Shown: positions 8,912-16,809 of the stretch, one piece after another
Layout: every line of letters begins with the position of its first letter
Position numbering within the stretch: position 1 is the first letter of the stretch
Source: Poriferisodalis sp965198245
Lineage (GTDB): Bacteria; Actinomycetota; Acidimicrobiia; Acidimicrobiales; Poriferisodalaceae
NCBI RefSeq assembly: GCF_965198245.1
Contig: NZ_OZ240249.1
Span: 682,001 to 746,000 of the forward strand
Length of the DNA stretch: 64,000 nucleotides
Direction of reading: 5' to 3'
Notes under the pieces: model-generated
Database searches by the model: none
Seen by the model: the letters and a program-made list of their open reading frames with translations, nothing else
Told to the model about the DNA's origin: nothing
Made by a program: the position numbers and the translations under genes

Positions 8912-10117
8912 TCATGTTAGGAGGAGTCCGCGGGCTTCGAAGTTGGCGTAGTTGGTGAAGCCGTGGGCTCGGCGACGAAGGACTTGGAGCAGGTTGATGC
9001 TCCTATGTTTGGTGCGGTCGATGCGGCCGTTGCTGGGCCGCCCGGCGTGGTGCCAGTCGAGTATCTGGTTGTGCCACGCCAAGAACGTGTCGACGATGCT
9101 GCTGAACTCGGGGATGTTGCCGGTGCGGTAGATGTCAGCGAACCGGTCGAGCGCCTCGAGGGCGCCCTTGGGGTCGGTGGCGAGATAGAGGTTGTGCAGC
9201 TCGCCGAGCGCTTCCCAGGCTGGGTTGAGCCGCGGATGGGCGGCGAACAACGCGTCGAGGCGTGCCTGTTCGGCCGCTGCGAGCTTGTCGGGTCGGCGCA
9301 TCAGCAAGAACCTGGACCTGAACACGTCGCGGTCGAACGCGGGCACTGAGCCCTCGGGGCGGCGCTGGACGTCGCGGCGCACCGCGGTGAGCCCCGCCGC
9401 GAACCAGCGGATCACATGGAAGCGGTCCAGCACATGGCGGGCGCGGCCGAGCCGCTTATCGATCGCGGCCTTGTACGCCGCCGAGCCGTCGGACACCACG
9501 ACCTTCACGGCTTTGCACCATCGGGGCCCTTGCGCGGCCAGAAACCCCGACAGCGCCTGGGCATCGCGGTGGGGCACCATGGCGAGCACCTCGCCGGTGT
9601 CGCCGTTGACGATCACCGTCACGTAGCGGTGCCGCTTGCGGATCGAGGTCTCATCGACCAAGAGCACCCGACATCGCCGACGGCGGCGGCGGTCGGCGGC
9701 CAGGCCCGCCCATGCGACGACCAGCGCGTTGACCAGCCTCCAGCTCAGCCCGTGACGTCGGGCTGCGGCGTTGACCGTCATCGCCCGCGCATCGGCCACC
9801 AGCCGCCGCGCCAGACGCGCCGTAATCGATCCCTCGAACGCCCGATGGTCCTCGACGAAACGCCGGCCGCACGGCACCCACACCAGCCGCCGCCGATCCC
9901 ACACCAGCGTCACCGGCCGCCCCGACACCTCCAAGTCGCGGATCTTGTTGTCACGGCGGTCATGAACCTTCCCGCTCGGGACCCCGCAATCGGGGCATCC
10001 GGGGCGGCGCACCGTCGAGCACACCCGCACCACCAGCTCCTCCGGCGCGTCGACGACGACCCCCTCCACTTTGATGCGCGGCAGCCACAGCCGCACCGAC
10101 ATAACATCACTCGCCAT
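8912..10117 (-). CDS. ISL3-family transposase
   Basis: This 401-residue protein has an N-terminal zinc-binding CPDC segment, a helix-turn-helix region (ARRHGLSWRLVNALV) and the DDE-type core: LLVDETS, VVSDGSAAYKAAI with HVLDRFHVIRW, and a distal glutamate region near NLYLATDPKGALEAL. These are ISL3 (DDE_Tnp_ISL3) hallmarks. The start was set at MASDVMSVRL (10117). The longer frame that runs to 10822 crosses into the nested IS3-like element and is a shadow there. The stop lies 47 bases inside the left end. It appears intact, but its upstream region was separated from the right end by the nested element, which probably changes its expression. Confidence 0.88.
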   Translation of the reverse strand: MASDVMSVRLWLPRIKVEGVVVDAPEELVVRVCSTVRRPGCPDCGVPSGKVHDRRDNKIRDLEVSGRPVTLVWDRRRLVWVPCGRRFVEDHRAFEGSITARLARRLVADARAMTVNAAARRHGLSWRLVNALVVAWAGLAADRRRRRRCRVLLVDETSIRKRHRYVTVIVNGDTGEVLAMVPHRDAQALSGFLAAQGPRWCKAVKVVVSDGSAAYKAAIDKRLGRARHVLDRFHVIRWFAAGLTAVRRDVQRRPEGSVPAFDRDVFRSRFLLMRRPDKLAAAEQARLDALFAAHPRLNPAWEALGELHNLYLATDPKGALEALDRFADIYRTGNIPEFSSIVDTFLAWHNQILDWHHAGRPSNGRIDRTKHRSINLLQVLRRRAHGFTNYANFEARGLLLT

Positions 10118-10215
10118 CGAGGCCTGTGTTGCGTCTGACTTAACGCGACGGGATTCTGGTTCTTTCAGGTTGCATCTGAGATGGTGGCTGGCCTTGATCA
10201 TGGAGGCCGTCAACG

Positions 10216-10545
10216 ATGACGTCGATGCAGCGAGAGCCGAAGCGGATGCTGACAGCGGAGCAGAAGTACGACTTGTGGGTGCGGATGCTGTCGGGGCAGA
10301 TTTCCCAAGCGGACGCCGCGGCCGAGGCGGGGGTGGATCGCTCGGTGGTCGCTCGGCTGCGCGCTGTGGCTCGCGACGGGGCGATCGCCGCTTTGCAGGC
10401 CTCCAGGCCGGGCCGGCCGCGCCAGTCCCGCGCCGAGGCGTCGGAGGCGGCCGCGTTGCGCGCCGAAGTCGAACGGCTCCAGTCCACGGTGATCGAGCAG
10501 GCGGTCGAGTTGGCGGTGCTGCGGGGAAAATCGCACTGGGGATGA
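10216..10545 (+). CDS. IS3-like OrfA (helix-turn-helix and leucine zipper)
   Basis: This 109-residue protein has a helix-turn-helix (LSGQISQADAAAEAGVDRSVVARLR) followed by a heptad-like coiled coil (AALRAEVERLQSTVIEQAVELAVL), the usual IS3 OrfA layout for terminus binding and dimerisation. It ends in an ATGA overlap with orfB. A GGGGAAAA run just upstream (about 10523-10530) is a plausible -1 frameshift site for making the OrfAB transposase. Confidence 0.82.
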   Translation: MTSMQREPKRMLTAEQKYDLWVRMLSGQISQADAAAEAGVDRSVVARLRAVARDGAIAALQASRPGRPRQSRAEASEAAALRAEVERLQSTVIEQAVELAVLRGKSHWG

Positions 10546-11594
10546 GCGGCCCGATCCCCGCCCGCGTCGACGGGGCCGCCAAAGCAGCGCTGCTCGGCTT
10601 GATCGACGACGCTGTGCGCGCCGGCTGGAGTCTCACCCGGGCCTGCGCGGCCCTCGAGGTCGACCGGGCCAGGGTGTGGCGCTGGCGACAACGCCGAGCC
10701 GCCGGCCGCCTCGAGGATCTCGCTGCGGGCGGGAACCCGATCCATGGGCTCCTCGAGTGCGAAGAGGCCGAGATCTTGGCGCTGTTCGATGACTGGGGCG
10801 ACATCGACCGCTCGCACCGCAAGCTCGCCCACCGCGGCTCCTACGAACAGCGAGTGTGGGTATCGCCATCGACAGTGGATCGGGTCCTGGCCCGTCACGG
10901 CCTTGCCCTGCAAGGAGATCCGCGGCCCGCGCGCAGCGTGAAGACGCCGTGGCCGGCCTGGCATGAATGGCGCCCGAACCAGCTGTGGTGCTGGGACGGC
11001 TCCCAGTTCGAACGCTGCGCTGCCGCCAAGCACGCGTACGCGATCGTCGACCTCGTCAGCCGCAAATGGATCTCCACCCACCTCACAGCCAACCCCGACT
11101 CGGTCGCCGCCCGGGTCCTGTTCAGCCGCGGTCTCGACAACGAAGGGCTGCTCACCAACGAGCTGCGGGCACGCCTCGACGACCCCGACGCCGAACCGCC
11201 CGACGACACCACGATCCCGTTGCTGCTGGCGATCTCGGACAACGGCACCGAGATGCGCGCCAACGAGACCCGCCGGTTCATGGCCCTGTGCTCGATCGCT
11301 CAACACTTCGGCCGCCCCTCCACACCGACCGACCAGGCCTGGATCGAGTCGCTGTGGGGCCACGCCAAACGCGAGCACCCCCACCTGACCACGATCACCG
11401 ACCCGACCGTGCTCACCGCCGAACTCGAACGGATCCGAGCCCACCACAACAGCGTCCGGCTGCACGAAGCCATCGGCTACGTCACCCCCAACGACGAACA
11501 CGACGGCCGCGGCGACACCATCCGCGCCGCCCGCCAGCACGGGATGCACACCGCCGACCAACAACGCCGAGCCTGGCACCGGAGCCAACGATGA
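10542..11594 (+). CDS. IS3-like OrfB integrase/transposase
   Basis: This 350-residue DDE integrase (rve fold) shows the catalytic triad in order: D in LWCWDGSQF, D in ISDNGTEM, and E in AWIESLWGHAKRE. The first 100 residues carry the HTH_21-like region of OrfB. It overlaps orfA by four bases. It looks complete. About 90 bases separate its stop from the right terminal repeat. Confidence 0.85.
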   Translation: MSGPIPARVDGAAKAALLGLIDDAVRAGWSLTRACAALEVDRARVWRWRQRRAAGRLEDLAAGGNPIHGLLECEEAEILALFDDWGDIDRSHRKLAHRGSYEQRVWVSPSTVDRVLARHGLALQGDPRPARSVKTPWPAWHEWRPNQLWCWDGSQFERCAAAKHAYAIVDLVSRKWISTHLTANPDSVAARVLFSRGLDNEGLLTNELRARLDDPDAEPPDDTTIPLLLAISDNGTEMRANETRRFMALCSIAQHFGRPSTPTDQAWIESLWGHAKREHPHLTTITDPTVLTAELERIRAHHNSVRLHEAIGYVTPNDEHDGRGDTIRAARQHGMHTADQQRRAWHRSQR

Positions 11595-11794
11595 CCCAGA
11601 CCACTACTCTCACCAACCACAACCCGCCAGCAACCCACCGACGCAGTCTGAACCCAACCCCAACCCGTCGCGAAGAGTCAGAAACACCTCAGGCCCTCCA
11701 GGGTTCGGCGTCTCCAAACACCGATCCCAGCAGGGCCTCGACCCCTACAAACGGACCCTCAACCCACCCTCATCCCAACAAAAGACGAAGGGCC

Positions 11795-11802
11795 TGATTA
11801 TT
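11795..11802. repeat. Right 8-bp target-site duplication of ISL3-family element
   Basis: TGATTATT is identical to 8857-8864 and directly abuts the right terminal inverted repeat. A perfect duplication implies a simple insertion without adjacent deletion. Confidence 0.85.
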
Positions 11803-11842
11803 CATGAGTCTGGTGGGTTTGGGTGTGTGAGTCCGCGGAAAA

Positions 11843-11902
11843 GCCTCTCTGATCTGCGACGATGCGTGTTGTCGACACACGCAGTGTGCAATTCAGAGAG
11901 GC
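11843..11902. repeat. Inverted repeat in the leader of the IS1380-family remnant
   Basis: GCCTCTCTGA at 11843-11852 is perfectly inverted as TCAGAGAGGC at 11893-11902. A second inner hairpin (GCGTGT...ACACGC) lies between the arms. The structure ends 9 bases before the transposase start and may be part of the element's regulatory end. Confidence 0.55.
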
Positions 11903-11911
11903 ATCTCCGAG

Positions 11912-12518
11912 GTGAAACTTAGCAGTGTGGCAAACGCGCGTCTGGCAGGCGGCGGTGATCGGGTGGCGTGGGGCGCGGGACTGTTCGCTTTGGGCGGTTT
12001 CGCGGACCGCGTCGGGCTGACCGAGGCTTTGTCGGCGGCGGTGCCGCGGCGCGGCGAGCGTGCCCCGGCCCATGATCGGGGCGCGTTGTTGGTGCATCTG
12101 TTGTTGGTGCTGGCCGGGGGCGGTGAGGCATGCACCGATATCGAGCATCTGCGTTCTCAGCGGGACCTGTTCGGGGCGGTGGGGTCGGGCTCGACGCTGT
12201 ATCGGGCGCTGCGAGGCATCGACGGCTCGGGACTCGGGGCGCTGTGGGGCGCCGCGGCGACCGCGCGGCGAGGCGTGGTCGAAGCGCCGAGCCGGTGGCC
12301 CGTTGGTGGTCGACATCGACTCGACGCTGGCGGAGGTCCACTCTGAGAACAAAGCCGGCGCCGCGCCGCATCACAAGGGCGGCTATGGGTTTCATCCGAT
12401 GATCTGCTCGACCGGCGACGGGGAGCCGCTGTGGGCCAAGCTGCGCCCGGGCGACGCTGCAGCGAACGACATCGTCGATCACACAGAAGTGCTCGACGCT
12501 GCGATATCGGTGCTGCCT
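11912..12518 (+). pseudogene. IS1380-family transposase, frameshifted and 3'-truncated
   Basis: The first frame (GTG at 11912) gives KLSSVANARLAGGGDRVA and LLVHLLLVLAGGGEAC.DIEHLR, matching the N-terminal half of IS1380-type transposases (DDE_Tnp_1 group). At about 12290-12305 homology moves to another frame, giving LVVDIDSTLAEVHSENK, KGGYGFHPMI and GEPLWAKLRPGDAAAND, which includes the first catalytic aspartate region. Homology stops at 12518, exactly where the IS21-family element begins. The missing C-terminal half is not present beyond 14860, so insertion was accompanied or followed by deletion. It cannot make an active transposase. Confidence 0.8.
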
Positions 12519-12695
12519 GTGAGTGCTCGCCGGTAGTCGCGTTCTGCGCTCATTGAGTTTCGCGGTGGTGTCGGGGGTCTTCTGGCCCGGCATTGACCAT
12601 GCGCTTTGGGGAGCGGTGACTCCTCGGGCGTGTCGAGCGACCAAGCATCGACTGCGCTGGAGGAGTCGCTGTCGGTGATGAACCAGGAGATGTAG

Positions 12696-13994
12696 GTGAA
12701 TATCAAGGACTTGTGTGAGCAGGGCTGGACGATCAAGGAGATCGCGGCCGGGACGGGGTTTCATTCGGCCGCGATCTCGAAGTATTTGAAGCAGGGGCCG
12801 CCGCCGGGCAGGCGGGAGGCGCCGGATTCGGCGAGGGTGATGAACGCCCGCTGCTGTGAGAAGGTCCGGTCGCTGATCGAGGCGCACCCGATGCTGTTGG
12901 GGATCAGCGTGTTGGGCTGCTTGGTGGCCGAGGGGTTCGAGGGCGGCTGCTCGACGGTGACCCGGGAGCTGCGCCGGATCCGGGGTCCGCGCTTTGTCGC
13001 GGCGGATCGGGTGTCGGTTCCGATCCACACCGATCCGGGCGAGGAAGCCCAGTTCGATTTCTGCAACCTCGACATGTGGGCCCGGCGTTGGGGCTGGGAC
13101 CATCCGTTGCGCTGTTTCGGGATGATCATGTGCTGGTCGCGGGACCGGATCTGGTGGTTCACCACCGCTGAGGACCGGCATCACACCTTCGAAGGTGTGG
13201 TCCGGTTCTTCGAGCACGTCGGCGGGATCCCGGCGGCGTGTCGGACCGATCGGATGGGTGCGCTGGGCTCGGCTCAGGGTCGCCGGTTCGTGCTGCACCC
13301 GCCCACGATCGCGTTCGCGGCCCATCACGGCACCAAGATCACCTCGTGCAAGGCGGGTGACGCGAAGCGCAAGGGCAAGGTCGAGCGGCCGTTCCGCCAG
13401 CTCCAGGCGACGTTTTTGCCCGAGCTCGAAGCCCAAGGCATCCCTGCGGGCCTCGACGAGCCCGACCATCGCGCCGTGGTGTGGCTGGACGCGAACGTGC
13501 ACGCAGCCGAGTCGAGGGTGACCGGCGCCCGGCCCGCCGATCGGGCCGTGGTCGAGCTGGCGTTCTTGTCGCCGCTGCCGGCGGACCGGTTCGACACCGC
13601 CTACGTCGAAACGCGTCGGGTGCACAACATCGTGCCGTTCATCTCCATCGACGGGGCCCGCTACTCGGTGCCGCCCCAGATCCTGGGCCAGCGAGTCGAG
13701 ATCTGCCGAGCCGTGGGCTCCGATCGCGTGGAGATCCGCTGGGCCGGACGGCTCGTGGCCGCCCACACCCTCGTCGCCGGCCGTCACGTCGAGGTGTGGG
13801 ACCCCGCGCATCGCCACGCCGCACAGACCGCCGCGATGGCTGATCGGCCCCAGCGGCCCGTGCTGCGGCTCGTGACCTCGAGTCCCCAACCCGCTGCCCA
13901 GCTCGCCCTCGGCGAGGGCTTCGATGTCGAGGCGGTCGACCTCGCCCAGCGCTACCCGCCGGTCATCGACGCCGACGAGGAGACCGCGCCGTGA
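12696..13994 (+). CDS. istA: IstA transposase of the IS21-family element
   Basis: This 432-residue transposase starts with a helix-turn-helix (GWTIKEIAAGTGFHSAAISKYL). The rve-type catalytic core has D in EEAQFDFCNLDMW and D in AACRTDRMGALG, and KRKGKVERPFRQLQ carries the last catalytic glutamate. A C-terminal beta-barrel (VPPQILGQRVEICR) follows. IstA binds the ends and performs strand transfer with IstB. It appears intact. It ends in a four-base overlap with istB. Confidence 0.9.
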   Translation: MNIKDLCEQGWTIKEIAAGTGFHSAAISKYLKQGPPPGRREAPDSARVMNARCCEKVRSLIEAHPMLLGISVLGCLVAEGFEGGCSTVTRELRRIRGPRFVAADRVSVPIHTDPGEEAQFDFCNLDMWARRWGWDHPLRCFGMIMCWSRDRIWWFTTAEDRHHTFEGVVRFFEHVGGIPAACRTDRMGALGSAQGRRFVLHPPTIAFAAHHGTKITSCKAGDAKRKGKVERPFRQLQATFLPELEAQGIPAGLDEPDHRAVVWLDANVHAAESRVTGARPADRAVVELAFLSPLPADRFDTAYVETRRVHNIVPFISIDGARYSVPPQILGQRVEICRAVGSDRVEIRWAGRLVAAHTLVAGRHVEVWDPAHRHAAQTAAMADRPQRPVLRLVTSSPQPAAQLALGEGFDVEAVDLAQRYPPVIDADEETAP

Positions 13995-14779
13995 GCAGCC
14001 TCTACGAGCAAATCAAGGCTGATCTCGGCTACCTCAAACTCGACGCCGCCGCCGCCTCGTTCGCCGGCCTCGCCGACCAAGCCCGCACAGAGGACTGGAC
14101 CCACATCGACTTCCTCGCCCGGCTCGTCGCCATCGGGGCCACCGCGGACCGCGACCGCCGCCTCGCCGCCCGCATGCGCTACGCCCGGTTCCCGTTCCAC
14201 CGCCGCGTCGCCGACTTCGACTTCGACTTCCAGCCCTCGATCGACCCCAAACTCGTCGCCGATCTCGCCACGCTGCGCTTCATCGACGAGCAACGACCGG
14301 TCCTGTTCTTGGGCCAGCCCGGCTGCGGCAAGACCCACCTCGCCGTCGCACTGGCCATCGCCGCGGCCCAAGCCGGCTACCGCGGCTACTTCACCACCGG
14401 CGACGCCATGGCCAAGACCCTCGCCCGAGCCGATCACGACGGCACCGCCGCCACCAAGATCAAGGCCTACACCGCCCCCACCGTGCCCGTCATCGACGAC
14501 GTCGGCCTCATCCGGCTCAAGACCCCAGCCGAGGCCGCCTGGTTCTTCGAGGTCGTCAACACCCGCTACCAACAAGGCCACCCCACCCTCGTCACCACCA
14601 ACCGCGGCCTGCCCGACTGGGGCGAGATCTTCGGCGACACCGTCATCGCCGCCGCCATCTTGGACCGGCTCACCCACAACGCCATCGTGTTCAACATCAA
14701 AGGCCCCAGCTGGCGCCTACGCGAACACGACAGCCTCCAAATCGCCACCACCCAACCCACCCAAAGGAGCACCCGCTAA
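13991..14779 (+). CDS. istB: IstB helper ATPase of the IS21-family element
   Basis: This 262-residue DnaC/DnaA-type AAA+ ATPase has Walker A GQPGCGKT, Walker B VPVIDDVG, and the conserved LVTTNRGLPDWGEIFGD with RLTHNA near the C-terminus. IstB remodels target DNA and assists IstA. It overlaps istA by four bases and ends 81 bases before the right end of the element. No disruption is visible. Confidence 0.92.
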   Translation: MSSLYEQIKADLGYLKLDAAAASFAGLADQARTEDWTHIDFLARLVAIGATADRDRRLAARMRYARFPFHRRVADFDFDFQPSIDPKLVADLATLRFIDEQRPVLFLGQPGCGKTHLAVALAIAAAQAGYRGYFTTGDAMAKTLARADHDGTAATKIKAYTAPTVPVIDDVGLIRLKTPAEAAWFFEVVNTRYQQGHPTLVTTNRGLPDWGEIFGDTVIAAAILDRLTHNAIVFNIKGPSWRLREHDSLQIATTQPTQRSTR

Positions 14780-14860
14780 CCTCGCACCACCCGGCCAGCA
14801 CCCCAGGCCCCACCGCGACTTTCGCTGAGCATCGACCGCGACATCCCCTGAGCGCTCACA

Positions 14861-15186
14861 GGCCGGGCCGATGATCTCGCGTACATGATCATCGAAGTCA
14901 TCGCCGGCTGCTGTTGCCGGGTTCGCCCATGCCGAAGAGTGATCGCCGGGCCCTCGAGCAAGCCGTGCTGGTCCTCTCGGAAGCTGAGTGGACGGGCCGC
15001 AGCAGGCACGGAGCAGAGCAAACCGTGCCTGCACGGTGTGAGGGGACTCAGCGGGACGGGGTGGGCAGAGCGTCGCTCACTGCGCGTCGAACCCGGGATG
15101 ACATCGAGCGATCCTCGGCTGCGGCAATGGGACTTATATGCGCGGTTACGCACAGGTGTGGAGGGCAGAACAGGTTTGCCCGGCAA
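14861..15186. other. Right flank of the IS nest, no clear gene
   Basis: No frame gives a recognisable protein. The start (about 14885-14913, ATGATCATCGAAGTCATCGC) resembles the beginning of the dispersed repeat seen at 18838 and 22481 (ATGGTGGTGGAGGTCATCGC) and then diverges. The rest may be decayed coding sequence. Confidence 0.35.
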
Positions 15187-15963
15187 CTAGATGCCGTCAG
15201 CCTCCCTGCGCCACTTGTCAAAGATGTCATCTACATAGTGCGTGCCGTACCGAATGCGGAGACTGCGCCCCTCGCAGACTTGAGCAGCTAGTTTTCGCAG
15301 CTTCGCAGCTTGATACCAAGGGAACAACTGCTCCGTCAGAACCCACTCAAAGAGATGATCCGGGTCGTAGGGATGCCCTTCCCGCGGCGCGTTGAGTAGC
15401 ACCCACTTGATCCGGTTCTCGTCCATAGGGTGCCAACCACTGAGGTTCACGGACGCCGAGAGACTGCGCATCGCCACTTGAACCACCGGGTCAACGGCGA
15501 CCGGGTACCGATCATCGCCGACTTGCCCAGTCAAGAGGTTCATGGCACCGGTCGAATTGATCCACACGCGTTCTTCAACCGTATCGACCCAACGCACCAC
15601 GCAGACGGCCGTACCCGCTGTCGCCACTCGGTGCAGTTCAGCCAAATCGTCGGCACTCGGCCAGCATCCAAGCACTGCCGCAGCACGGCTGAGCATGGAA
15701 CGCGAAGCTGACCGAAGCGTTGTGATCTCGTCGCGTCGCACCAGTCGCCGCAACGGCTCGGAATACTCGATAATCCGCACCCCCGCTGCCAAGACGCAGT
15801 GGGGCTTGCCTTGCTGGCGCAGCCACCGGATCGCCACCAGCATCGCTTCGTCGGGTGAGATGTCGCCTAGGTGGTTAGGGACGAACGCTGTAGCCATCTG
15901 CTCCGAGCCTAAGACCGCAAAACCCGGCGACCAAATTCGCGCGATGCGAGTCACCTGTTGCAC
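15187..15963 (-). CDS. Hypothetical protein of unknown family
   Basis: The translation has even composition and well-formed motifs (LGDISPDEAMLVAIRWLRQQGKPHCVLAAGVRIIEYSEPLRRLVRR split over the middle, and a C-terminal IRYGTHYVDDIFDKWRREADGI), so it looks like a real protein of about 250-260 residues. I do not recognise the family. The open frame continues to 16101, but that extension overlaps the tRNA-like element at 16030-16097, so a downstream start is more likely. GTG codons at 15963 and 15954 and an ATG at 15897 are candidates. It stands alone between the IS nest and the AbiE module. There is no membrane segment and no signal peptide. Confidence 0.5.
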   Translation of the reverse strand: MQQVTRIARIWSPGFAVLGSEQMATAFVPNHLGDISPDEAMLVAIRWLRQQGKPHCVLAAGVRIIEYSEPLRRLVRRDEITTLRSASRSMLSRAAAVLGCWPSADDLAELHRVATAGTAVCVVRWVDTVEERVWINSTGAMNLLTGQVGDDRYPVAVDPVVQVAMRSLSASVNLSGWHPMDENRIKWVLLNAPREGHPYDPDHLFEWVLTEQLFPWYQAAKLRKLAAQVCEGRSLRIRYGTHYVDDIFDKWRREADGI

Positions 15964-16029
15964 GCGCGTGACCAGCGTGTTTGCCGCGAGAGTTGGCAGG
16001 TCGCGTAGCCCATGAGAGTATTCGTGTAG

Positions 16030-16097
16030 TGGAACTGCCGAGAATTGAACTCGGTGCGCTGGCCTAGAAACTCCGTCGCAGCAAACCTGCCAGTCCC
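16030..16097 (-). other. tRNA/tmRNA-like element, degenerate
   Basis: On the minus strand, GGGACTG (16091-16097) can pair over seven positions with CAGTTCC (16031-16037), like an acceptor stem. Just inside is a perfect T-arm: stem CCGAG/CTCGG with loop TTCAATT, which fits the TTCRANY consensus. The 3' end follows as ACTA instead of ACCA. The GGTTT...CGAC segment after the 5' arm resembles the D-loop-like part of actinobacterial tmRNA (GGGGCTG...GGTTTCGAC). There is no T at position 8 and no convincing anticodon arm, so this is a shortened tmRNA-like or pseudo-tRNA element. It could be an old integration site. Confidence 0.35.
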
Positions 16098-16105
16098 GCA
16101 CCGTG

Positions 16106-16140
16106 CCCCCGGGGGCGGCTTCTATCCCAACCCCCGGGGG
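16106..16140. repeat. Duplicated CCCCCGGGGG palindrome
   Basis: The 10-bp palindrome CCCCCGGGGG occurs at 16106-16115 and 16131-16140. Each copy is followed by a related CTATCCC segment, so this is an approximate 25-base tandem repeat. No gene overlaps it. Confidence 0.55.
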
Positions 16141-16359
16141 TGCGGACCTCTATCCCGATCTACACGCGACCACATGCGTACCTGTGGTTCCAACTGACCA
16201 CCTAAACGTGCTGGTCAGGGCACTAGCCCGGTGATCGACACGCGCGGGCCACGTACACGAAATGCCACCCGTGTAGTTCCGTGCCTGCCTTGCCACGCCT
16301 TGCGAGACCAGAACTCGCCGCGACTTGCCATGACTGCCGTGCCTTGCCGAGGGCAACTT

Positions 16360-16759
16360 ACCAGGGCTTTGAGCGGCCTGGTTCAGCGACAGTGCCGGGC
16401 AGCGCGTCAGCCTCTTCGATCACTTCGGCGTTGATCTTGCCGGTCGCTCAGCCCAGCGCTCCGACCACCGGTGTCTTGTTCGAACCGCTGCGTCCGATGA
16501 CTCGACGCTTGGCTGCGTGCATCGCTCGCGCACGGCCACCGATGTAGGTCTCATCGACTTCGACCGGGCCCGCGAGCAGGGCTTCGTCGTGGTCAGCTCT
16601 TGCCTCGCGGATGCGGTGCGCCAAGAACCTCGCGGTCGTCTGTGTCGCGCCCAAGTCTCGATGCGGCTTAGTGCTGCTGGTGCCTTTGATGCCGGTGGTC
16701 ATCAGATACACCGCGAGCACCCATGTGCGATACCGCACCTCCGCCCGCTCGTCGCCCAA
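16360..16759 (-). pseudogene. IS1595-family (ISXO2-like) transposase fragment
   Basis: The minus-strand translation gives YRTWVLAVYLMTTGIKGTSS, KPHRDLGATQTTARFLAHRIREA and PVEVDETYIGGRARAMHAAKRR, the hallmark central part of ISXO2-like transposases. A TGA interrupts the frame at about 16448, after which the same frame continues with ATGKINAEVIEEADALPGTV. The N-terminal zinc ribbon and the C-terminal part are missing. The upstream junction lies at the dispersed-repeat core at 16739. It is a dead remnant. Confidence 0.8.
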
Positions 16760-16774
16760 GCCGCTGCGGCCGCA
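16739..16774 (+). repeat. Dispersed repeat, core only (copy 1)
   Basis: CTCCGCCCGCTCGTCGCCCA followed by AGCCGC matches the 3' core of the longer copies at 17853, 18829 and 22476. It directly precedes the AbiEi operator and forms the junction with the IS1595 fragment. Confidence 0.65.
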
Positions 16775-16782
16775 ACGGGTTT

Positions 16783-16809
16783 GAGAGATTTTCGCTACAA
16801 TGATCTCTC
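16783..16809. promoter_or_regulatory. Inverted repeat flanking the -10 of the abiE module
   Basis: GAGAGAT (16783-16789) and ATCTCTC (16803-16809) form a perfect 7-bp inverted repeat around a -10-like TACAAT (16796-16801). The right arm abuts the ATG at 16810. AbiEi antitoxins are known to autorepress through inverted repeats in their promoters. Confidence 0.6.

Larger units (their letters stand above)
10127..11686 (+). mobile_element. IS3-like insertion sequence nested in the ISL3-family element
   Basis: The left end TGTTGCGTCTGACT and the inverted right end TGTTTCTGACT both continue into CGCGACGGG a few bases further in, giving imperfect terminal repeats of about 25 bp with TG...CA ends. 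Between them are overlapping orfA and orfB in the usual IS3 arrangement. It sits 10 bases upstream of the ISL3 transposase start. The flanks are CCTG on the left and CCTC on the right, so a 3-base duplication is possible but not clean. Confidence 0.75.
8865..11794 (-). mobile_element. ISL3-family insertion sequence interrupted by an IS3-like element
   Basis: The left end, starting GAGCCTTCGTC then seven T, pairs with the right end (inverted from 11794), GGCCCTTCGTC then TTTTGTT. The imperfect terminal repeats run for about 28 bp with about 23 matches. The ends are flanked by the 8-bp duplication TGATTATT. The element carries one transposase on the minus strand and a nested IS3-like element at 10127-11686. 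Subtracting the nested copy leaves about 1370 bp, the usual ISL3 size. Confidence 0.85.
12519..14860 (+). mobile_element. IS21-family insertion sequence
   Basis: The left end TGTGAGTGCTCGCC and the inverted right end TGTGAGCGCTCAGG match over the first 10 bases with one mismatch. Similarity resumes further in (GTCGCGGT / TTTCGCGGTGG, then CTGGCCGGG), consistent with the multiple internal repeats of IS21 ends. The element contains istA and istB overlapping by four bases. No target duplication is seen: the left flank is CTGCC and the right flank is GGCCG. Confidence 0.82.

Noticed and set aside
10140..11588. 482-codon minus-strand frame and the N-terminal extension (10118-10822) of the ISL3 transposase frame
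   Set aside because: Both lie antisense to the nested IS3-like orfA/orfB. Their arginine-, alanine- and proline-rich translations are high-GC shadow artefacts.
11919..13889. 656-codon minus-strand open frame
   Set aside because: It is antisense to the IS1380 and IS21 transposase genes and has shadow-type composition. IstA on the plus strand has all catalytic motifs.
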